Below, in pieces: positions 6,516 to 13,365 of a stretch of DNA of 33,177 nt. The DNA is from Avimicrobium caecorum (lineage in GTDB: Bacteria; Bacillota; Clostridia; Oscillospirales; Ruminococcaceae). A program made the position numbers and the translations under genes. The stretch spans positions 1 to 33,177 of the forward strand of contig CAJFNJ010000005.1 of NCBI GenBank assembly GCA_904394705.1. The letters run 5' to 3'. Numbering within the stretch: the stretch's first letter is position 1; each line of letters starts with the position of its first letter. Below the pieces are notes generated by a model. It saw only the letters and a program-made list of their open reading frames with translations. It did not search any database and was not told where the DNA came from.

Positions 6516-8468
6516 ATGAAAGCAAAAAGACTGACCGCTCTTGCGCTGGCAGCTCTGATGGCTGCCTCGACTACGAGCGTAGCACTGGCCGGTGAGCGTG
6601 TTGACGCAGATCTGGACTTTGTCAATGACGGTTACTACAAGTACAATTCTGACACCAACCGTCTGGAATCTGCAAAAAGAGATGAATTCCAGCCTGGCGA
6701 TGATGTATACCTCCGTCTGAAGGAAGATCCGAGCGATACGTTCAGCAATAAAAAGACTTATAACGCCTATGCTGACTGGACTATCGGTGACAGCTGGGTA
6801 AAGGATATTGATGTTGTATACCGCAAGGGTGATGTTATCACCAGCACATCTACAAAGAACTATTACTCTATTACAGGAGTAGGTACTTTGCTCGGATGGA
6901 ATGTATCCAGCACAGAAACAACAAAGTCTCAGGAAGACCTGAAAACTGAGTTGAAGAACAATGAAAAGTATAAAAAGGCTATCAGCGATTATAAGGCTGC
7001 TAATTATCATGCCAATCAAAGCGGTTATGCATCAAAGTCTGGTACTACTTTCTATGCTGATCTGCAGGCCGCACAAATTACTGAGAGCAACAAGGATTCC
7101 GGAATTTCTTATAACGGTAAATACTATGCTACCCTTGAGGAAGCTGGGCTGGGTGAATTTGTAGAGAATTCCTATGTGATGGAAAACCATTATTATGCTG
7201 ATATCCAGGCTGTGCTGACTAATGGTCTGCAGATGACTGAATATAAGGTTGCTACGCCTGATGCAGGAGATGAGTTCTACATCAAGGAGAGCGATGTGGC
7301 TGATGGCTATGGCATAGCTGCTACTGAATCGAAAGACGAAACAACTGCGAAAGCAAGTGAGAAACTGAGCGGTGTTGAAGTCATCCGTGTAAAGAAGGGC
7401 GATCAGCTTTATTGGCTTAAAAAAGATAATGCGATAGCCTTCGTTAATACTGTATTTAGCAAGACTCTGGAAAATGGATCGACTTATTCTGGTACGAATT
7501 ACTGGAATAAGACAACATTTGACTTAGTAGCTAAGACCTCCGCTCCGGCATGGAATGGTGTGGTTTACACTTATAACGGTGTATCCTATACTTCTAAAAC
7601 GGATGCCTTGGATGCAGCGGGTATTAGAGAATATACCGGCTATGTTAACAAGGATAAGACTAATACTGTTGCAGATAACGAGGTAGAAACTCAGGCAGCG
7701 GCAGTTGTAAATGCTGACCTTGATAAGTCTGTAAAGTATGAGACTAAAAATGTAACCAACACCCAGCCTCAGTACGAATACTGGGTAAAGATTACCACAA
7801 AGGATTCTGCTACTACCAAGGATATTGATATTGTGGGCAGCATTTGGGTTGGTACCAGCAAGTCCAGCGCCAAGAAGGAAAAGGACGGCAGCGAGGATAA
7901 GTTCCGTGCTGACTTCACTCTGACCAACTCCGATCCTGGCAACGATGACTATGATGAGGCTACCGATTATGTTTCCATCGAGCCCGGCGAGCGTGCAGTA
8001 GTTTCCTTCGCGGACGACGCAAGCGATGAGTTTGAGGTGGAGTTCGGTGACGATGCCCGCTTCGTATTCAACGCCCGTGGTCAGGGCAAGCTGAACCTGG
8101 CTTATAACACCAAGTACAACAAGGACTTCGCTTACGACTATGATGATGCCAACATCGACTTCATCAACTTCGAGGGCGAGCCCACTACCAACCGTACCGG
8201 TACCCTGTATATCTACGCCGATGAGGACAGCTATATCTACGAAGTGACCTCCAAGGGCGCTAAGAAGATCAACGGTGCTTACTACGATGATGACGAGGAA
8301 GCCTGGGTAATCCGTACCCGCAACCTGACCTCTTATGCCATTTCGGATAAGAAGCTCAAGACTGTGGATCAGATGGATAACGGTTCTTCGTCCAACTCCA
8401 GCAACAAGCCTGGCAGCAGCAATAACAAGCCTGGCAATGGCAAGCCCAATCCCGATACCGGCCGATAA
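6516..8468 (+). CDS. Secreted surface-type protein with C-terminal NPDTGR
   Basis: The 650-residue protein starts at an ATG preceded by AAGGAGGAAG. A signal peptide is clear: MKAKR, a hydrophobic core, and likely cleavage after ALA25. I do not know its function. The first 110 residues and the last 240 are Asp/Tyr/Gly-rich beta-type sequence (GDDARFVFNARGQGKLNLAYN, truncated here, is typical) in GC-rich codons. The middle (about 110-415) is Lys/Tyr/Thr-rich and AT-rich. Short motifs recur there: FYADLQAAQ, YYATLEEAG, YYADIQAVL and YTSKTDALDAAG. The C-terminus is a Ser/Asn/Gly/Pro/Lys spacer ending KPNPDTGR. NPDTG resembles a sortase sorting motif, but no membrane helix or charged tail follows before the stop. 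It is monocistronic, with its own promoter and terminator. Likely exported and perhaps abundant. Confidence 0.88.
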   Translation: MKAKRLTALALAALMAASTTSVALAGERVDADLDFVNDGYYKYNSDTNRLESAKRDEFQPGDDVYLRLKEDPSDTFSNKKTYNAYADWTIGDSWVKDIDVVYRKGDVITSTSTKNYYSITGVGTLLGWNVSSTETTKSQEDLKTELKNNEKYKKAISDYKAANYHANQSGYASKSGTTFYADLQAAQITESNKDSGISYNGKYYATLEEAGLGEFVENSYVMENHYYADIQAVLTNGLQMTEYKVATPDAGDEFYIKESDVADGYGIAATESKDETTAKASEKLSGVEVIRVKKGDQLYWLKKDNAIAFVNTVFSKTLENGSTYSGTNYWNKTTFDLVAKTSAPAWNGVVYTYNGVSYTSKTDALDAAGIREYTGYVNKDKTNTVADNEVETQAAAVVNADLDKSVKYETKNVTNTQPQYEYWVKITTKDSATTKDIDIVGSIWVGTSKSSAKKEKDGSEDKFRADFTLTNSDPGNDDYDEATDYVSIEPGERAVVSFADDASDEFEVEFGDDARFVFNARGQGKLNLAYNTKYNKDFAYDYDDANIDFINFEGEPTTNRTGTLYIYADEDSYIYEVTSKGAKKINGAYYDDDEEAWVIRTRNLTSYAISDKKLKTVDQMDNGSSSNSSNKPGSSNNKPGNGKPNPDTGR

Positions 8469-8580
8469 GCAGTCGATCCGGACAAAGCAGCGACCAAGTC
8501 GCAAAATCACACAAACCACGCAGATCCTTCACGGGACAGAGACAGACGGAGTTTCTCTCTGGGATTTGCGATGCTGAATG

Positions 8581-8616
8581 AAAATCAAGGCGGACTGGGT
8601 TCCGCCTTGATTTTTT
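8581..8616 (+). terminator. Terminator of the surface-protein gene
   Basis: AAAATCAAGGCGGA pairs with TCCGCCTTGATTTT around a 6-base loop, and six T residues follow. It lies 113 bases after the stop codon. Confidence 0.93.
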
Positions 8617-8664
8617 ATTGAGGGGGGAGGGCGCGGTTTGACTGGCAGGCATGTACAGGCATAC

Positions 8665-8694
8665 TTGCGCATTTTGACGGAAATAGTATATAAT
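8665..8694 (+). promoter_or_regulatory. Promoter of the lipoprotein/kinase-like operon
   Basis: TTGCGC (8665-8670) and a consensus TATAAT (8689-8694) are 18 bases apart. The -10 box is strong, the -35 weaker. Confidence 0.6.
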
Positions 8695-8777
8695 AGAGAA
8701 CATACAAGGAGTCATGCTCCTTTGGAAAAACCGTGCCTTTTACAGAAGGACACAGAGAGAATACGAGGTAAAACAGG

Positions 8778-9740
8778 ATGAAAAAGCTGTTGAGTCTGAT
8801 ATTGGCAGTAAGCTGTACCGTCATGCTGATGACTGCCTGCCAGAGCGAACCCACATCGGAACAGGAGAGTTCTTCCCAGAGCCAGCCGAAGGATTATGCC
8901 TATCAGCTGGACCCGGAAAGTGTGCGGGTTTATGATGTAGCCGTTCCCAGCCGTGGGATCGAGATTCCGGGCACACTCACACTGCCTGCCGGTACCGATA
9001 CCGATCGGGTACCGCTGGTGATTTTTGAACATGATCTGTTCGGGGATCGCAGTACCGATGGTGTCTTTGAGGATATTGCCCTGGGTCTTGCGGATCAGGG
9101 AATTGCCAGCATTGCCATAGATTTTTCCGGCTGCGGCGACAGTACCGAGGATTTTGCGGATAACTGTCCGTTCTTTATTGATTGGGATGTGATTGCGGCC
9201 CGGGATTTTGCCATTGAGAATTCTCCCATTGACGATACCCGTCTGGGTCTGCTGGGATATGGATTTGGCGCGCGTATGGCAATGGATGCCGGTGCGCTCA
9301 AGGATAGTCCGTATACTGCCATGAGCCTGATTTCGCCAATGGTAGGGGATTATGAGGATACCCTGCATCTGCTGTTCGGAACCGAATATGACCGTATGAT
9401 TTCCGAGGCTTTCAGTGAGGCCCGGGGAACAGAATTTACAGCGGCAGACGGTATTACCCGGACCATCAGTGTAAACTGGTTTGATGATATGACCCTGTCT
9501 GATCCCATGAGCAAGGTACAGAATCTCAAGGGACATCTGCAGGTGATTTCTGCCACACAGGATGAGTTTGTACCCGGGGAAGTGACCCAGGCTCTGCTGG
9601 ACGGTGCTGCGGATACCCAGGCCGAAGTGACTTCGCTGGAAGTGGAAAGCGATCATAGCTTTGGTTTCCCGCAGGCGGATTCGGCTGTCCGGGCCCAGGT
9701 GATTGACGCAGTTGTGACATTCTTTGCCGGAGCATTTTAA
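8778..9740 (+). CDS. Lipoprotein with alpha/beta-hydrolase fold lacking the nucleophile Ser
   Basis: The 320-residue protein has a lipoprotein signal peptide with lipobox LMTAC (Cys21) and a Ser/Gln/Glu linker to about residue 38, so it is tethered outside the membrane. The rest follows the dienelactone-hydrolase-like pattern: VPLVIFEHDLFGD near 78-90, then the nucleophile-elbow region GLLGYGFGAR. At the usual Ser position is Gly162 (codon GGA, 9261-9263). The acid (Asp262, SATQDEFVP) and base (His293, ESDHSFG) are in their expected places. The oxyanion HG is HD. It is probably a non-catalytic binding protein, or it uses another mechanism. Eleven bases... rather 14 bases separate its stop from the ATG of the next gene, so the two form an operon. 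Confidence 0.82.
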   Translation: MKKLLSLILAVSCTVMLMTACQSEPTSEQESSSQSQPKDYAYQLDPESVRVYDVAVPSRGIEIPGTLTLPAGTDTDRVPLVIFEHDLFGDRSTDGVFEDIALGLADQGIASIAIDFSGCGDSTEDFADNCPFFIDWDVIAARDFAIENSPIDDTRLGLLGYGFGARMAMDAGALKDSPYTAMSLISPMVGDYEDTLHLLFGTEYDRMISEAFSEARGTEFTAADGITRTISVNWFDDMTLSDPMSKVQNLKGHLQVISATQDEFVPGEVTQALLDGAADTQAEVTSLEVESDHSFGFPQADSAVRAQVIDAVVTFFAGAF

Positions 9741-9754
9741 GGGGAGGACGCTTG

Positions 9755-10342
9755 ATGGCAGTACAACCGGAACAGTTTGCAGGATATGAGGAGCTTTGCC
9801 GGAAGATTGAAGCCGGTACAGCAGCCGGACGGTATATTGTAGCCATAGACGGACGCTGCGGCGCGGGAAAGAGTACGCTGGCCCAGCAGCTTGCCCGGGA
9901 TCTGGGCGGACGGGTAGTGTGCGCGGATGATTTCTTTCTGCGTCCGGAACAGCGCACACCGGAGCGTCTGGCAGAGCCGGGCGGAAATCTGGACCGGGAA
10001 CGCATGAAGTCGGAAGTGATCGACCGGCTGAGTGCGGATGCGCTCAGTTATACGCCGTTTGACTGTGGTGTGATGGATTTTGGCAGTCCGGTGGAGCTTC
10101 CGCCGGCCCGTCTGACCATTGTGGAAGGGGCATACAGCCTGCACCCGTATTTTGGGGAGTATTATGATCTGGCAGTGTTTGTGACAGCGGATCTGGAAAC
10201 CCGGCTGGCCCGGATTGGCGCCCGTCCCGGACACAACAATGTGGAGATGTTCCGCAAGCGCTGGATTCCCATGGAGGAGCGGTATCTGTCCGCCTGTGAA
10301 GTGGAAGCCCGCAGCAATCTGGTGATCGATACAACAAAATAG
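9755..10342 (+). CDS. Uridine-kinase-like P-loop NTPase
   Basis: This is a 195-residue cytoplasmic protein. It has a Walker A motif GRCGAGKST near residues 31-39 and CADDFFL shortly after, the place of the substrate-binding DDFY motif in uridine kinase and phosphoribulokinase relatives. A Walker-B-like strand ends in IVEGAYSL, and the C-terminal part resembles small nucleoside or sugar kinases. I chose the ATG at 9755 over the in-frame TTG at 9752 because GGGGAGG at 9741-9747 is 7 bases away. It is co-transcribed with the lipoprotein gene and followed by a terminator. The substrate is not determined; a nucleoside or other small hydroxylated metabolite is most likely. Confidence 0.8.
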   Translation: MAVQPEQFAGYEELCRKIEAGTAAGRYIVAIDGRCGAGKSTLAQQLARDLGGRVVCADDFFLRPEQRTPERLAEPGGNLDRERMKSEVIDRLSADALSYTPFDCGVMDFGSPVELPPARLTIVEGAYSLHPYFGEYYDLAVFVTADLETRLARIGARPGHNNVEMFRKRWIPMEERYLSACEVEARSNLVIDTTK

Positions 10343-10345
10343 CTG

Positions 10346-10386
10346 AAAACAGAGCGTTTCTTTCTAAAGGAAGGCTCTGTTTTTTT
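10346..10386 (+). terminator. Terminator after the kinase-like gene
   Basis: AAAACAGAGC pairs with GCTCTGTTTT, with an inner CTTTC/GGAAG stem that includes one G-U pair, followed by a run of T residues. Confidence 0.88.
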
Positions 10387-10399
10387 GTATGGAAAACGA

Positions 10400-10428
10400 T
10401 TGCGGGACATGGACAGGTGTGATAGAAT
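10400..10428 (+). promoter_or_regulatory. Promoter of the tandem M20 operon
   Basis: TTGCGG (10400-10405) and TAGAAT (10423-10428) are 17 bases apart, with an extended -10 TG. The leader is about 30 bases. Confidence 0.7.
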
Positions 10429-10466
10429 GAAAGTACAAATGGAATCCGATAAAGGAGGAATACACG

Positions 10467-11651
10467 ATGGATATTCGAGCATTGGCAGAAAAATATGAAG
10501 GCTATATCATCGAACAGCGCCGCTGGTTCCATGCTCATCCGGAACTGTCCTGGGAAGAGTTCGGCACCACCGATCACATCCAGGAAGAGCTGGAGAAGAT
10601 GGGTCTGGAAGTACACCGGTTTGAAGGCCGTCCCGGCTGTACTGCGATGATTTACGGCGGAAAGGCAGTTCCCGGTGCCAAGACAGTGGCACTGCGTGCG
10701 GATATTGACGCATTGCCGGTGGAGGAAAAGACCGGCCTGCCCTTCGCCAGTGAGAATCCCGGCGTGATGCATGCCTGCGGTCATGATAACCACATGGCAA
10801 TGCTGCTGGGTGCCGCCAAGATCCTGTGCGAAGTCAAGGACGAGCTGGAAGGCAATGTAAAGCTGCTGTTCCAGGCGGCAGAGGAGACCTGCTTCGGTGC
10901 GGAGTATTATGTGCAGCAGGGTGTGCTGAACGGCGTGGATGCCATCTATGGACAGCATATCTGGGCTGGCCTGGAAGCGCCCTATCTGAATGTACAGCCG
11001 GGTGTGCGCATGGCAAGCTGCGATAACTTCACCATTACCGTAGAGGGCAGTTCCACCCATGGCAGTACCCCGCATCTGGGTACCGATGCCATTGTGGCAG
11101 CTGCTTCCATCATTATGAATATCCAGACCATCGTTTCCCGGAACAATGACCCGCTCAACGCCCTGGTGGTTTCCATTGGCGAGATCCATGGCGGACAGCG
11201 CTTCAATATCCTGGCAAACAAGGTGGTTATGGAGGGTACCTGCCGCACCCATTCCAGAGAGATGCGCGGCAAGATCGAGCCGCTGCTGCGCCGGATCTGT
11301 GAGGATACCGCCGCCGCGTTCGGTGCCAAGGCAGAACTGAAGTATGATGCCTTCCCCAGCCCGGTCATCAACGACCATGACGATCTCAACCAGATCGCCC
11401 ATGATGCCGCAGTCAAGCTGTACGGCGAAGAGGGAATCAAGGAAATGCCCCGTGTTATGGGCAGTGAGGACTTCGCCTATTTCATGGATGTGGTACCGGG
11501 TATCTTTGGCTTCCTGGGCAGCCGGGATGCCGAGCACCAGGCCAGCAACCACAATGACTGCTATGATGTTCCCGAAGATGTTCTCAAGCGTGGTGCAGCC
11601 ATGCACGCGCAGTTTGCGGCAGATTACCTAAGCGCCAAAGCGCCCAAGTAA
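10467..11651 (+). CDS. M20 family metallopeptidase / amidohydrolase, first copy
   Basis: M20D enzymes are cytoplasmic two-zinc amidohydrolases that cleave N-acyl amino acids, hippurate-like amides or small peptides. The 394-residue protein has the expected layout: a catalytic domain interrupted by a lid/dimerisation domain. Visible metal-site residues are MHACGHDNH (Cys104, His106), AAEE (Glu139, Glu140), YGQHIW (His164) and SNHND (His362). The lid carries GSSTHGSTPH (about 195-203). AGGAGG at 10453-10458 lies 8 bases from the ATG. It is the first of two tandem paralogues, 33 bases apart. Where the second copy has PAEE this one has AAEE. The substrate cannot be told from sequence; aminoacylase/hippurate hydrolase is the usual label. 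Confidence 0.9.
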   Translation: MDIRALAEKYEGYIIEQRRWFHAHPELSWEEFGTTDHIQEELEKMGLEVHRFEGRPGCTAMIYGGKAVPGAKTVALRADIDALPVEEKTGLPFASENPGVMHACGHDNHMAMLLGAAKILCEVKDELEGNVKLLFQAAEETCFGAEYYVQQGVLNGVDAIYGQHIWAGLEAPYLNVQPGVRMASCDNFTITVEGSSTHGSTPHLGTDAIVAAASIIMNIQTIVSRNNDPLNALVVSIGEIHGGQRFNILANKVVMEGTCRTHSREMRGKIEPLLRRICEDTAAAFGAKAELKYDAFPSPVINDHDDLNQIAHDAAVKLYGEEGIKEMPRVMGSEDFAYFMDVVPGIFGFLGSRDAEHQASNHNDCYDVPEDVLKRGAAMHAQFAADYLSAKAPK

Positions 11652-11684
11652 CCCGCAAATGCAACATCAGGAGGAAACAGAACA

Positions 11685-12875
11685 ATGAGTACCAACATTC
11701 GCGAACTGGCTGAGCAGTACAATGATTACATCATCGAACGTCGCCGCTACTATCATTCCTGCCCGGAGCTGTCCGGTCAGGAGATCCATACCGCCGAAGC
11801 ACTGAAGGCCGATCTGGAGGCCATGGGTGTGGAAGTGGAGCTCTGCAAGACCTGTCATGGTCTGGTGGGCACCATCAAGGGCGGAAAGCCCGGCAAGGCT
11901 GTGGTAGCCCTGCGTTCGGATACCGATGCGCTGCCGGTGGAGGAAAAGACCGGTCTGCCCTTCGCCAGTGAGAATCCCGGCGTAATGCATGCCTGCGGTC
12001 ATGATAACCACATGGCAATGCTGCTGGGTGCCGCCAAGATCCTGACCACCATCCGGGACGAGATCCCCGGCACAGTCAAGCTGCTGTTCCAGCCGGCAGA
12101 GGAAACTGCCCAGGGCGCCAAGGCAATGATCGCCGAGGGCGTTCTCAAGGGGGTGGATGCCATCTATGGCGCCCATATCTGGGGCGATTTCGATGCGCCG
12201 TATATCGATGTATCCGCCGGCAACCGTATGGCCTGCTGTGATACCTTCCGCATTACAGTAGAGGGCAGCTCCACCCATGGCAGTACCCCGCATCTGGGCA
12301 CCGATGCCATCGTGGCAGCCGCTTCCATCATCATGAACATCCAGACCTATGTGTCCCGGAACAATGACCCGCTCAACCCGCTGGTTGTCACAGTGGGCAA
12401 GATCGATGGCGGTCAGCGGTTCAATATCCTGGCAAACAAGGTTGTGATGGAGGGTACCTGCCGTACCTTCTCCCGCAAGACTCTGGAGACCATCGACAAG
12501 GATCTGGAGCGCATTGCCGCCAATACTGCCGCTGCTTTCGGCGCATCTGCATCGCTGGAGTACCAGCACCTCACCACACCGGTCATCAACGACCATGAGG
12601 ACCTCAACCGGATCGCCCGGAACGCAGTGATCAAGCTGTATGGCGAGGAGGGTCTCGGTCATCTGCCCACCATGATGGGCAGTGAGGACTTCGCCTTCTT
12701 CATGGAGGAAGTGCCCGGCGTCTTTGGCTTCATCGGAAGCCGTGACCCGGAGCAGGGTTATATCTACACCAACCACCATGAGAAGTACAGCGTGCCCGAA
12801 GAAGTGCTGCAGCGCGGCGCTGCCATGCACGCCCAGTTCGCGCTGGACTTCCTCACCGAAAAGGCCGGCGAATAA
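11685..12875 (+). CDS. M20 family metallopeptidase / amidohydrolase, second copy
   Basis: This 396-residue paralogue of the preceding gene starts at an ATG with CAGGAGG upstream and belongs to the same operon. Metal-site residues are conserved: MHACGHDNH (Cys104, His106), PAEE (Glu139, Glu140), YGAHIW (His164) and the late His in TNHHEKY. The N-terminal 80 residues and the end of the protein differ clearly from the first copy, while the metal-site and lid regions are nearly identical, even in DNA. The pair may have complementary specificity for acyl or amino-acid side, or form heterodimers through the lid domains (inference). A strong terminator follows at 12899-12940. Confidence 0.9.
   Translation: MSTNIRELAEQYNDYIIERRRYYHSCPELSGQEIHTAEALKADLEAMGVEVELCKTCHGLVGTIKGGKPGKAVVALRSDTDALPVEEKTGLPFASENPGVMHACGHDNHMAMLLGAAKILTTIRDEIPGTVKLLFQPAEETAQGAKAMIAEGVLKGVDAIYGAHIWGDFDAPYIDVSAGNRMACCDTFRITVEGSSTHGSTPHLGTDAIVAAASIIMNIQTYVSRNNDPLNPLVVTVGKIDGGQRFNILANKVVMEGTCRTFSRKTLETIDKDLERIAANTAAAFGASASLEYQHLTTPVINDHEDLNRIARNAVIKLYGEEGLGHLPTMMGSEDFAFFMEEVPGVFGFIGSRDPEQGYIYTNHHEKYSVPEEVLQRGAAMHAQFALDFLTEKAGE
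11933..12044 (+). repeat. 112-bp tract nearly identical to 10715-10826
   Basis: The two M20 genes share this stretch with only two mismatches, both silent (GGC/GGT and GTG/GTA). It covers the codons around the MHACGHDNH metal site. Flanking parts of the genes are much more diverged, which suggests gene conversion after duplication. Confidence 0.85.
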
Positions 12876-12898
12876 CCGTCCGGTTTTAGCCTGAACTG

Positions 12899-12940
12899 AA
12901 AACTCCCCCGCCGGGTCGTTCCGGGCGGGGGAGTTTTTTT
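12899..12940 (+). terminator. Terminator of the M20 operon
   Basis: AAAACTCCCCCGCC pairs with GGCGGGGGAGTTTT, followed by a run of seven T residues; it is very GC-rich and strong. Confidence 0.95.
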
Positions 12941-13323
12941 GCCGGGCAGGGGCGTCACAGGCAGGGCATTGCGGAAGCCTTCCGCTGCCGGATGGAGTAC
13001 CCGTGGTCGGTGCGTCTCCCGGCAGCGGAGCTTCCCGAGGGGACGCCCGTGTATCGGACAGCGTTCCTGTATCCTGGAACCGGGCACAGTGCTCATGCGG
13101 CGGAATACAGGCCATCGGCTTAGCGGGCGGCTCTGCCCAGAGGTATATCTGTCGGTCAGAGCCGGGGAGAATCCGGACGCCAGGCTCCATGGCTTCGGAT
13201 TCACGCAGTTTTCCACCGTTCCGGCAGCGGGCGGAGGAGAACCCCAGCCTGCCCGGGTGGAATAACTGCCTCTGATGGCAGGGCTGTCCGGATCAGGCTG
13301 CCGGTAAATCAAATCAGCGCAGC
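12941..13323. other. Gene-free GC-rich stretch, possibly a decayed gene
   Basis: No recognisable gene lies between the M20 terminator and the GH3 terminator. One plus-strand frame stays open from about 12950 to the TAG at 13127 and has coding-like third positions (MEYPWSVRLPAAELPEGTPV begins at 12992), but has no ribosome site or family I recognise and stops early. Other frames carry short open pieces. It may be the remains of a gene; I see no promoter, RNA or repeat. Confidence 0.35.
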
Positions 13324-13324
13324 A

Positions 13325-13358
13325 AAAAACACCAGTCCCACAGGGGGCTGGTGTTTTT
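13325..13358 (-). terminator. Terminator of the GH3 gene
   Basis: AAAAACACCAG and CTGGTGTTTTT pair around a 12-base loop. Read on the minus strand it lies 8 bases after the GH3 stop and ends in a T-tract; it could also act on the plus strand. Confidence 0.88.
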
Positions 13359-13365
13359 ATATGGG

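Larger units (their letters stand above)
8469..8777. other. Intergenic stretch with terminator and promoter
   Basis: It holds the terminator of the surface-protein gene (8581-8616) and a promoter for the downstream lipoprotein gene (8665-8694). The first 110 bases after the stop show no gene or structure I recognise; reading past the stop in the other frames gives no membrane-helix-like tail for the NPDTG end. Confidence 0.5.

Noticed and set aside
11667..13190. A 507-codon minus-strand frame
   Set aside because: It is antisense to the second M20 gene; the matching frame opposite the first M20 gene shows the same pattern because the two genes are paralogous.
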